Assembly: GCA_934373235.1 (NCBI GenBank)
Contig: CAKROW010000088.1
Location: 1-8,874, forward strand
From: an uncultured Blautia sp.
Lineage (GTDB): Bacteria; Bacillota; Clostridia; Lachnospirales; Lachnospiraceae
Direction: 5' to 3'
Length of the DNA: 8,874 bases
The notes beneath the pieces were generated by a model, which saw only the letters and a program-made list of their open reading frames with translations, did no database searches and was not told the origin of the DNA. Numbering within the stretch: the first letter of the stretch is position 1; every line of letters begins with the position of its first letter. This document shows positions 1 through 5,829 of the stretch, piece after piece. Made by a program: the position numbers and the translations under genes.

Positions 1-873
1 GTACACGGCGGACCATTTGCAAACATTGCTCATGGATGTAACTCCGTAACAGCTACAAAGATGGCTATGAAGCTTGCAGATTATGCCATTACAGAGGCTG
101 GCTTCGGTGCTGACCTTGGTGCTGAGAAATTCCTGGATATCAAGTGCCGTATGGCTGGACTTAAGCCAAGTGCAGTTGTTATTGTTGCCACTGTACGTGC
201 CCTGAAATATAACGGCGGTGTTGCAAAGGCTGACCTTAACAACGAGAATCTTGAGGCTCTTGAGAAGGGTATCCCGAACCTTTTAAAACATGTAAGCAAC
301 ATCAAAAATGTATATAAACTTCCATGTGTGGTTGCTATCAACGCATTCCCGACAGATACAAAGGCAGAGCTTGATTTTGTGGAAGCTAAATGTAAAGAGC
401 TTGGCGTAAATGTAGCACTTTCTGAAGTATGGGCAAAAGGCGGAGAAGGTGGAATCAAACTTGCAGAGGAAGTGATCCGTCTGGTTGAGGAGCCGAATGA
501 CTTCACATATTCTTATGAGCTGGATGGTTCCATAGAGGATAAACTGAACCAGATCGTGCAGAAGGTTTATGGTGGAAAGAAAGTTGTTCTTACAGCAAAT
601 GCTCAGAAACAGGCAAAACAGCTTGAGGCACTTGGCTTTGGAAAATGCCCGATCTGTGTGGCTAAGACTCAGTACAGTCTGACAGATGATCAGACCAAGC
701 TTGGAGCACCTACAGACTTCGAGGTAACAGTACGTAATCTGAAGATTTCAGCAGGTGCAGGATTCATTGTAGCCCTTACCGGTGAGATCATGACCATGCC
801 AGGACTTCCCAAAGTACCGGCAGCAACCAAGATCGATGTAGATGAAAGCGGTAAGATCACAGGACTGTTCTGA
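1..873 (+). CDS. fhs: Formate-tetrahydrofolate ligase, 3' part (partial at window start)
   Basis: The frame is open from base 1 to a TGA at 871-873, giving the last 290 residues. The family is normally about 555 residues, so roughly the first 265, including the ATP-binding P-loop, lie outside the window. The enzyme makes 10-formyl-tetrahydrofolate from formate, tetrahydrofolate and ATP in the cytoplasm, feeding purine synthesis and, in acetogens, the methyl branch of the Wood-Ljungdahl pathway. The visible part opens with VHGGPFANIAHGCNSV and continues with EAGFGADLGAEKF, both hallmark family motifs. Further on are the KPSAVVIVATVRALK strand and a C-terminal GFIVALTGEIMTMPGLPKVP segment. The reading frame is intact and a terminator follows. 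The first in-frame ATG (61) is internal and not the true start. The identification is secure; whether the cell is an acetogen cannot be decided from this gene alone. Confidence 0.97.
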   Translation, partial: VHGGPFANIAHGCNSVTATKMAMKLADYAITEAGFGADLGAEKFLDIKCRMAGLKPSAVVIVATVRALKYNGGVAKADLNNENLEALEKGIPNLLKHVSNIKNVYKLPCVVAINAFPTDTKAELDFVEAKCKELGVNVALSEVWAKGGEGGIKLAEEVIRLVEEPNDFTYSYELDGSIEDKLNQIVQKVYGGKKVVLTANAQKQAKQLEALGFGKCPICVAKTQYSLTDDQTKLGAPTDFEVTVRNLKISAGAGFIVALTGEIMTMPGLPKVPAATKIDVDESGKITGLF

Positions 874-896
874 TATTAACGGGAAACAGGCAATGA

Positions 897-917
897 ATGA
901 TAAATGATAAATGATAA
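897..917 (+). repeat. Three tandem copies of ATGATAA
   Basis: A 7-base unit, ATGATAA, is repeated exactly three times head to tail between the fhs stop codon and its terminator hairpin. It lies in the untranslated 3' region and has stops in its frames. It is probably a slippage product with no function; copy number may vary among strains. Confidence 0.6.
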
Positions 918-919
918 AG

Positions 920-954
920 AAGATATGTCTCATTTTGGGGCATATCTTTTTTTG
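920..954 (+). terminator. Rho-independent terminator of fhs
   Basis: AAGATATG (920-927) pairs with CATATCTT (941-948). The stem continues inward through G-C and G-T pairs to a five-base loop, and a run of T residues follows. It sits about 45 bases after the fhs stop and separates that gene from the protease unit. Confidence 0.85.
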
Positions 955-993
955 TTCATTTTTCACTGAAAATGTCGTTTCCGCTTATGTATC

Positions 994-1022
994 TTGAAAA
1001 GGAAAGATGAGTCTTTTATAGT
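994..1022 (+). promoter_or_regulatory. Sigma-A-type promoter of the C11 protease gene
   Basis: TTGAAA (994-999), a 17-base spacer and TATAGT (1017-1022) match a housekeeping promoter with one mismatch in each box. Transcription would begin near 1029, leaving a leader of about 48 bases before the start codon at 1077. The box positions are seen directly; activity is inferred. Confidence 0.65.
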
Positions 1023-1034
1023 AAGATCACAGGA
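1021..1034 (+). repeat. 14-bp direct repeat of the fhs 3' end
   Basis: GTAAGATCACAGGA at 1021-1034 is identical to 851-864, which lies inside the last codons of fhs. The copies are 170 bases apart and on the same strand. The second begins in the -10 box of the protease promoter and covers its likely transcription start. Surrounding bases show only scattered similarity. Confidence 0.6.
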
Positions 1035-1076
1035 GACAGATCAGATACGTAACAAGAGAAATGTGGGAAGGGCGGG

Positions 1077-3032
1077 ATGACATTTATGTTAAAAAACAGG
1101 ATCAGATTCAGGACAGTGGTTTTAAGTGGACTGATGGCGCTTTCAGGGATTTATACAGTGCCTGAAAGGATACAGGCGGCAGAGCTCCGGGATGAATGGG
1201 CGATTTACTGGTATCTGTGCGGAAGTGACCTGGAAAGTGGCGGGGGATGTGCAACGGAGGATCTTAATGAACTTCTTCAGGTGGACCTTCCCGACAATAT
1301 AAAAGTGGTCATTGAAACGGGAGGAAGCAGCCGGTGGCAGAATGAGACTGTAGACCCGGATTACCTGGAACGTTATGTGTACAGCAGTGAAGGTCTTGAA
1401 TGTGTAGCTCAGGTTGAGCCGGCTAATATGGGAGAGAGTGAAACTCTTGCAGATTTCCTGAATTTCTGTGAGGAAAATTATCCTGCCAGACATAGAGCCG
1501 TGATCTTCTGGAATCACGGAGGAGGAAGTGTACAGGGGGTTGCCTTTGATGAGAATTATAGTTATGATTCTCTGACACTGGCAGAATTATATGAGGCTTT
1601 TAACAGTGTTTATGAGCTGTCAGAAGAAGATCCGCCTGTGGATCTGGTAGGGTTTGATGCATGTCTTATGGCTACTGTGGATACGGCAAATGCGTTTTCA
1701 GATATTGCACGTTATATGGTAGCAAGTGAGGAGACAGAACCTGGAAACGGCTGGTATTATACAGGTCTGGCAGAAGCACTGGCAGAAGATTCGTTTATGG
1801 AGGGGTCAGAGCTTGGAAGGGCTATCTGTGATTCCTACATGGAAGGCTGTGAGATGTATGGTACGGAAGATGAAACTACCCTTTCTGTAACAGATCTGGG
1901 AAAAATAGGTCCTCTTCTCACTGCCTATGACAATCTGGGAAAAGAAGCGCTTGCCTACACCTGCGAAGATGCCTCTTTTTATACAGAATTCGGTCGAAAT
2001 GCAGAGCTTGCGGAAAACTACGGCGGAAATACAAAGGACACCGGTTACACTAACATGGTGGATCTTAGAGATCTGGCAGAAACCAGTCAGGACCTGCTTC
2101 CGGATACCGCAGCAGATGTGCTGGACTGTCTGGAAAACTGTGTGATATATAAGGTGAACGGTGCATACCGCCAGAGGGCAGGAGGACTGTCCTGTTATTA
2201 TTCTTATAATGGAGACATAGATGAGTTTGAAGACTACTCATGGGTAGGCTCCAGTGAGGCATTTAAATATCTCTATGGGTACGTACTAAGCGGAAACCTG
2301 ACAGAGGAAGGCCAGGCATATGTGGAAGGGCTTGGATATGAGGAGATTCCGGAAATGACAACTCTTGAGGATGAGCCGGAGGGAAAGGAATATCCGGTTT
2401 ATATTAATGATGAGGGTTACGGAGTGCTGGAGCTGGATCAGGATACAGCAAATATGCTTACCGGTGTGTACTGCCAGGTAGCGTACTACGATGAGGAAGA
2501 AGATATCATGTTGTATCTTGGAAGAGATAATGATATTGACATGGACTGGGATAAAGGCATTTTTACGGATAATTTCCGTGGGGTTTGGGGTGCGATCGAC
2601 GGAAATCTCTGTTATATGGAGATTATTTATGAAGGGGAGGATTATAATCTTTACAGTGTTCCTGTTCTTCTTAACGGAGAAGAATATCAGCTCCGGGTGG
2701 TATATGATTATACGGAAGAATGTTTCGATATTCTGGGTGCCAGAAAAGGCCTGGATGATAACGGGATGGCAGATAAAAATCTGATCAGGCTTAAAGAAGG
2801 AGATGAGATCACTACATTACATTATGCATCCAGTATTTCCGGGGATGATGATTTTCAGCAGGTGGAAGTAGACACATTCACAGTAACAGACCAGACCAGT
2901 TTCCAGGAAACAGACATGGGAGATGGTAATTTCCTTATGATGTTTGAGCTTGTGGATGCAAGAAATCAGAGCGTAACTTCCGAGGCTATGACTTTTACTG
3001 TAGAGAACGGAGAGATCACAGCAGATGCATAA
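1077..3032 (+). CDS. Secreted clostripain-family (C11) cysteine peptidase
   Basis: A 651-residue exported protease. Residues 5-35 form a signal peptide: basic MLKNRIRFR, a hydrophobic core, and a possible cut after IQA near residue 35. There is no lipobox cysteine or visible C-terminal anchor, so release or loose wall attachment is likely. The C11 catalytic domain spans about 37-405. His147 in FWNHGGG and Cys196 in GFDACLMA form the expected dyad. The supporting motifs SEETEPGNGW (217-226), DTGYTNMVDLRDL (321-333) and GLSCYYSY (370-377) are present. Characterised relatives cleave after Arg or Lys and self-activate by an internal cut; I infer the same here. About 220 acidic residues (430-651) form a C-terminal region with no recognised fold, likely beta-rich. 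ATG 1077 is preferred because AAGG (1068-1071) precedes it by five bases; Met4 (1086) is the alternative. The gene stands alone between its own promoter and terminator. Confidence 0.92.
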   Translation: MTFMLKNRIRFRTVVLSGLMALSGIYTVPERIQAAELRDEWAIYWYLCGSDLESGGGCATEDLNELLQVDLPDNIKVVIETGGSSRWQNETVDPDYLERYVYSSEGLECVAQVEPANMGESETLADFLNFCEENYPARHRAVIFWNHGGGSVQGVAFDENYSYDSLTLAELYEAFNSVYELSEEDPPVDLVGFDACLMATVDTANAFSDIARYMVASEETEPGNGWYYTGLAEALAEDSFMEGSELGRAICDSYMEGCEMYGTEDETTLSVTDLGKIGPLLTAYDNLGKEALAYTCEDASFYTEFGRNAELAENYGGNTKDTGYTNMVDLRDLAETSQDLLPDTAADVLDCLENCVIYKVNGAYRQRAGGLSCYYSYNGDIDEFEDYSWVGSSEAFKYLYGYVLSGNLTEEGQAYVEGLGYEEIPEMTTLEDEPEGKEYPVYINDEGYGVLELDQDTANMLTGVYCQVAYYDEEEDIMLYLGRDNDIDMDWDKGIFTDNFRGVWGAIDGNLCYMEIIYEGEDYNLYSVPVLLNGEEYQLRVVYDYTEECFDILGARKGLDDNGMADKNLIRLKEGDEITTLHYASSISGDDDFQQVEVDTFTVTDQTSFQETDMGDGNFLMMFELVDARNQSVTSEAMTFTVENGEITADA

Positions 3033-3040
3033 AATACAGA

Positions 3041-3075
3041 AATCCTTCCAGGTGAAACTGGAGGGATTCTTTTTT
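3041..3075 (+). terminator. Strong terminator after the C11 protease, possibly bidirectional
   Basis: AATCCTTCCAG (3041-3051) pairs along its full 11 bases with CTGGAGGGATT (3058-3068), with one G-T pair and a six-base loop. TCTTTTTT follows on the plus strand. The convergent Xre gene ends at 3125. Read on the minus strand the same stem is followed by a weaker T-rich tail (TCTGTATTTT), so it may also stop that transcript. Confidence 0.88.
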
Positions 3076-3124
3076 GGGGCAGGAGCAGATGGGAAAATAC
3101 TGGATGAGGAGCTTATACAGGTCC

Positions 3125-3358
3125 TCAGACTGCTTTCTTCTTTTTCTTCGGATAGGGCTGTTTATCATCTGTAAGGTTCAGCAGGTAATCTACACTGGTA
3201 TTATGAAATTCTGCCAGCCTGATCAGGATATGGGTGGGAATATCCACATCACCACATTCATAATTGCTGTAGATGCGCTGACTGCAGTTCAGGATCTCGC
3301 CCATTTTCTTCTGTGTAAGGTCGCGGTCTTCACGTAGATCGCGGATTCTTTTGTACAT
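3125..3358 (-). CDS. Small Xre-family (Cro/C1-type) transcriptional regulator
   Basis: A 77-residue protein that is almost entirely one HTH_3 DNA-binding domain (about residues 4-62): RIRDLREDRDLTQKKMGEIL, then the recognition region CSQRIYSNYECG and the closing helix PTHILIRLAEFHNTSVDYLL. A lysine-rich tail, PKKKKKAV, follows. There is no separate ligand-binding or dimerisation domain. The start is set at 3358, not the upstream ATG at 3379, because GAGGTG (3365-3370) lies six bases before 3358 while the upstream ATG has no such site. The gene is divergent from a small membrane-protein gene. The shared intergenic region holds a dyad in the promoter spacer, which suggests it represses its neighbour and perhaps itself. 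Target and signal are unknown. Free-standing Xre proteins of this size occur in core genomes and on mobile elements; no mobile element is visible here. Confidence 0.88.
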   Translation of the reverse strand: MYKRIRDLREDRDLTQKKMGEILNCSQRIYSNYECGDVDIPTHILIRLAEFHNTSVDYLLNLTDDKQPYPKKKKKAV

Positions 3359-3403
3359 GTGTTTCACCTCTTGGTTCATAATAAACCAGCGGGATATTCA
3401 CTA

Positions 3404-3432
3404 TTGAAATATAGCGAGAAATTCGCTACACT
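3404..3432 (+). promoter_or_regulatory. Promoter of the small membrane gene with a dyad operator in the spacer
   Basis: TTGAAA (3404-3409), 17 bases, then TACACT (3427-3432) form a plausible sigma-A promoter; transcription would start near 3439. The spacer is almost filled by TAGCGA (3412-3417) and TCGCTA (3423-3428), a perfect six-base inverted repeat around five bases. A protein bound here would block polymerase, and the divergent Xre regulator is the obvious candidate. On the minus strand a -10-like TATATT (3413-3408) overlaps the left arm, so the Xre gene may be controlled by the same site, although no good minus-strand -35 box is visible. Confidence 0.6.
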
Positions 3433-3482
3433 GGATTTGCGGATGTGAGTGTTTGTTTTAACGCAGGAAGGAGAACCGGAGA

Positions 3483-3737
3483 ATGAAAATTAAAATTGGA
3501 AAATTGCTGAGATGGATCATAGAGCTGAGTTTGTTTTGTGGATATTTTTATGTGCTGTTTATTAATCTGGTATGTGGATTTTGTGCAGGGGGGATCAGGG
3601 GAAAGGAGGATTTTATGAAGATACTGGCAGTATCCTTTTTACTGGCAGCAGGTCTTCCGGGAATAGTCTGGTATCAGCATGGAAGGATACGGAAACTGAA
3701 AAAGAAACTGGAACGCAAACAGCAGTATGAGAGTTAA
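3483..3737 (+). CDS. Small two-helix membrane protein of unknown function
   Basis: An 84-residue protein I do not recognise. It has a basic start (KIKIGKLLRW), a hydrophobic helix at about 10-36 with two Cys (residues 30 and 33), a short polar turn (GGIRGKEDF), a second helix at about 45-63, and a very basic tail (HGRIRKLKKKLERK). The positive tail predicts both ends on the cytoplasmic side. AGGAAGGAG (3465-3473) lies nine bases before the ATG. The gene is divergent from the Xre regulator and shares its operator region, so it is likely a regulated target. Paired Xre and small membrane genes can be toxin-like, stress-related or merely anonymous; the sequence does not decide. No terminator is clear before the next promoter at 3767. 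An internal translation start is annotated separately. Confidence 0.75.
   Translation: MKIKIGKLLRWIIELSLFCGYFYVLFINLVCGFCAGGIRGKEDFMKILAVSFLLAAGLPGIVWYQHGRIRKLKKKLERKQQYES
3602..3617 (+). promoter_or_regulatory. Internal ribosome binding site and in-frame ATG inside the small membrane gene
   Basis: AAAGGAGG (3602-3609) is a near-perfect Shine-Dalgarno sequence placed five bases before ATG 3615-3617. That ATG is codon 45 of the 84-residue frame. Initiation there would give a 40-residue peptide (3615-3737) with one hydrophobic helix and the basic tail. This site is stronger than the one at the annotated start (3465-3473). It could make a second product, or be the main start with the upstream part as a leader. 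Confidence 0.5.
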
Positions 3738-3766
3738 ATAAATTTGCCTGCTTTACAGAAACAGAC

Positions 3767-3794
3767 TTGACAAAATTTGAAATCCTCATATAAT
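3767..3794 (+). promoter_or_regulatory. Consensus promoter of the marR-MATE operon
   Basis: TTGACA (3767-3772) and TATAAT (3789-3794), both perfect consensus boxes, are separated by 16 bases. The predicted start is near 3801. So strong a promoter would be expected to need repression, and the -10 box lies inside the dyad at 3783-3830. Confidence 0.9.
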
Positions 3795-3830
3795 TATCAA
3801 TGGTAATTAACTTAGATAATTATATGAGGA
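3783..3830. promoter_or_regulatory. 48-bp dyad operator with three TAATTA boxes, probable MarR autoregulatory site
   Basis: Perfect 16-base arms, 3783-3798 and 3815-3830, flank a 16-base centre. The self-complementary hexamer TAATTA occurs at 3791, 3804 and 3817, an exact 13-base period, with the middle copy on the dyad axis. The left arm covers the -10 box and the right arm covers the start of the ribosome binding site. Because transcription should begin near 3801, most of the left arm is not in the RNA, which favours a DNA operator over an RNA hairpin. Binding by the MarR protein encoded just downstream is inferred from the family's usual autoregulation. Confidence 0.75.
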
Positions 3831-3838
3831 GTTTTTTT

Positions 3839-4291
3839 ATGACAAATGAAAAGATCAAGCGGATGCTTGATGCCTGTTATCAGGCGAAACGTATCCGGGA
3901 AATGCTTCCTCCGTTGCCAAATGGCGTTATGCCGTCCTACATTCAGTATCTGGATGTGATCCTGTCCCTGCAAAAGGAAAAAAAAGATATCCGGATCTCT
4001 GATATCAGTGACGCTATGAAGCTTCCGCGCCCGGGAGTCACAAGAACTGTAAAGGAAATGGAGTCAAAAGGATATCTTCAGAAGATTGCTTCTCCGGATG
4101 ACGGACGCGTCACCTACATATCCATCACAGTGGAAGGAGAAAAGCTTTCCGAAAAATATGACCAGGATTATTTCAGCAGCCTGGCACCATATCTTTCAGA
4201 GATTTCCGAAGAAGAGGCTGACTGCATGATCCGGACCATCGAAAAATTTTATCAGATCATGTGTGAGAGGAGAGAAAGCTATGACAAATGA
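3839..4291 (+). CDS. MarR-family transcriptional regulator
   Basis: A 150-residue winged-helix protein of typical MarR length. The N-terminal helices precede the DNA-binding domain. The helix-turn-helix is about residues 51-80 (IRISDISDAMKLPRPGVTRT then VKEMESKGYL), and the wing is the family signature SPDDGRVTYISIT (85-97). C-terminal helices (about 100-145) would complete the dimer interface. The start is set at ATG 3839, seven bases after GAGGAG (3826-3831). The in-frame ATG at 3800 lies at the predicted transcription start with no ribosome site. The last 11 bases overlap the MATE pump gene, indicating translational coupling. By family precedent it represses its own operon and lets go when a small molecule, perhaps a pump substrate, binds; the ligand cannot be read from sequence. 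Confidence 0.93.
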   Translation: MTNEKIKRMLDACYQAKRIREMLPPLPNGVMPSYIQYLDVILSLQKEKKDIRISDISDAMKLPRPGVTRTVKEMESKGYLQKIASPDDGRVTYISITVEGEKLSEKYDQDYFSSLAPYLSEISEEEADCMIRTIEKFYQIMCERRESYDK

Positions 4292-5627
4292 TAAAGCAGA
4301 TTTTACTCAGGGAAGCATCCTGAAGAAACTGGTTGCCTTTATGATGCCTGTACTTGGTGCCCTGATCCTTCAGGCTGCCTATGGTGCGGTCGATCTTCTT
4401 GTGGTTGGAAGATTTGGTTCCACATCCGGACTGTCAGCAGTATCCACCGGAAGCCAGGTGCTGAATCTTGTTACCTTTGTAGTGATCCAGTTTGCCATGG
4501 GAATCACCGTTCTGATCGCCCGTTATCTTGGAGAAAAAAGACCGGAACAGATCGGCTCTGTTATCGGCGGGGCAGCGATCGTATTTACCATGATCTCTGT
4601 CGGACTGTTTATTGTTATGGTATGTTTTGCACATCCGATCTCCGTTCTGATGCAGGCACCGGCAGAAGCGGTTGACCTGACTGCATCTTATGTGCGGATC
4701 TGCGGAAGCGGAATTATCTTTATTGTTGCGTATAACCTGTTATCTGCTATCTTCCGTGGACTGGGAGACAGCAGATCACCACTGCTTTTTGTACTGGTTG
4801 CATGTATTGTAAATGTGATCGGAGACCTGGTACTGGTAGCCGGCTTACATATGGATGCAGCAGGAGCAGCTATTGCTACGGTTTCTGCGCAGGCCTTAAG
4901 TGTTGTATTTGCAGTAATTCTTCTGATAAAGAAGGAGCTTCCGTTTACCATCACAAAGAAAGATTTCCGCCTGAATCTTCAGTGCAGACGTTTTCTTAAG
5001 ATCGGACTTCCCCTGGCACTTCAGGAATTCCTGACGCAGGTTTCTTTCCTTGCCTTATGTGCGTTTGTCAACCGCCTGGGGCTGGAGGCATCCTCCGGTT
5101 ACGGCGTTGCCTGCAAGATCGTAAACTTTGCCATGCTGGTTCCAAGCTCCCTAATGCAGTCCATGGCTTCCTTTGTTTCACAGAACGTAGGAGCCGGAAA
5201 ACCGAAACGTGCGAGAAAATCCATGCTTACAGGAATCGGAGTCGGTCTGGTTGTTGGCTGCCTGGTATTTATCCTGATCCTGCTGAAGGGTGATGTACTG
5301 GCAGGGTTTTTCTCAACGGATGCAGGGGTTATCCGGAAAGGATTCGATTACCTGAAAGGTTTTGCACCGGAGACGCTTGTCACAGCAGTACTTTTCAGCA
5401 TGGTCGGATATTTCAACGGAAACAACCAGACGGTATGGGTTATGGTACAGGGGCTTGTCCAGACACTTCTGGTACGACTTCCGATGGCGTACTTTATGAG
5501 TATCCAGCCGGACGTCAGCCTTACAAAGATCGGTCTGGCTGCACCGGTATCCACTGCAGTGGGAATCGTGCTGAATATTGGATTCTTTATATATTTTACC
5601 CGCCGGGAGAAAGAAAGTATCCTGTAA
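4281..5627 (+). CDS. MATE-family multidrug efflux transporter
   Basis: A 448-residue inner-membrane protein with about 12 hydrophobic segments in two similar halves, the normal length and layout of MATE exporters, which expel drugs or metabolites in exchange for Na+ or H+. The first half carries GALILQAAYGAVDLLVVGRF and the GLSAVSTGSQ loop typical of the family. The second repeats the pattern around GLPLALQEFLTQVSF and VSQNVGAGKPKRARKSM. The start is ATG 4281, with GAGGAG (4267-4272) eight bases upstream; a GTG at 4263 in frame is an unlikely alternative. The start overlaps the end of the MarR gene by 11 bases, so the two form an operon under one operator. Both genes begin with the same 11 bases, ATGACAAATGA. 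Substrate and coupling ion cannot be inferred. A terminator follows. Confidence 0.93.
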   Translation: MTNDKADFTQGSILKKLVAFMMPVLGALILQAAYGAVDLLVVGRFGSTSGLSAVSTGSQVLNLVTFVVIQFAMGITVLIARYLGEKRPEQIGSVIGGAAIVFTMISVGLFIVMVCFAHPISVLMQAPAEAVDLTASYVRICGSGIIFIVAYNLLSAIFRGLGDSRSPLLFVLVACIVNVIGDLVLVAGLHMDAAGAAIATVSAQALSVVFAVILLIKKELPFTITKKDFRLNLQCRRFLKIGLPLALQEFLTQVSFLALCAFVNRLGLEASSGYGVACKIVNFAMLVPSSLMQSMASFVSQNVGAGKPKRARKSMLTGIGVGLVVGCLVFILILLKGDVLAGFFSTDAGVIRKGFDYLKGFAPETLVTAVLFSMVGYFNGNNQTVWVMVQGLVQTLLVRLPMAYFMSIQPDVSLTKIGLAAPVSTAVGIVLNIGFFIYFTRREKESIL

Positions 5628-5641
5628 ATAATAAAGATCAG

Positions 5642-5674
5642 AAAGCCGCAGCGCATAGAGCCTGCGGCTTTTTG
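5642..5674 (+). terminator. Rho-independent terminator of the marR-MATE operon
   Basis: AAAGCCGCAG (5642-5651) pairs perfectly with CTGCGGCTTT (5662-5671) around a ten-base loop, followed by further T residues. It lies 14 bases after the MATE stop codon. Confidence 0.9.
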
Positions 5675-5719
5675 TGATAAAAGGTCTGCATGAAAACAGC
5701 CGGCAATTTCCGAAAAGTC

Positions 5720-5748
5720 TGTAAAGCCCTGGGGTGATATGATATAAT
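5720..5748 (+). promoter_or_regulatory. Extended -10 promoter of the CmpB-like gene
   Basis: TATAAT (5743-5748) is preceded by TG at 5740-5741, giving an extended -10 element. The best -35 candidate 17 bases upstream is TGTAAA (5720-5725), a weak match that the extended element would offset. Transcription would start near 5755, leaving a leader of about 75 bases. Confidence 0.7.
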
Positions 5749-5760
5749 GAGCTGAACCGG

Positions 5761-5785
5761 AAAATCTGAAGCACTGGAAGATTTT
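5761..5785 (+). other. Short hairpin in the leader of the CmpB-like gene
   Basis: AAAATCT (5761-5767) and AGATTTT (5779-5785) form a perfect seven-base inverted repeat with an 11-base loop, just after the predicted transcription start. The stem is AT-rich and has no following T-run, so it is not a terminator. It could protect the 5' end of the message or have no role. Confidence 0.4.
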
Positions 5786-5829
5786 GTAAAAATGTGTGGA
5801 CAGTAGATTTCATAGAGGAGGAGTAAAGG

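Noticed and set aside
3041..3068. Inverted repeat as an insertion-sequence end
   Set aside because: Its position after a stop codon, small loop and T-run make it an ordinary terminator. No transposase or target duplication is near.
3074..3337. 87-codon open frame on the plus strand
   Set aside because: It is antisense to the Xre gene, whose HTH domain and ribosome site are clear.
3800..3838. Upstream in-frame ATG giving a 163-aa MarR protein
   Set aside because: It lies at the predicted transcription start, has no ribosome site, and its extra 13 residues are encoded by the operator dyad. ATG 3839 has GAGGAG at good spacing.
5313..5813. 166-codon open frame on the minus strand
   Set aside because: It is antisense to the MATE gene 3' end and its terminator, with no ribosome site or recognisable motifs.
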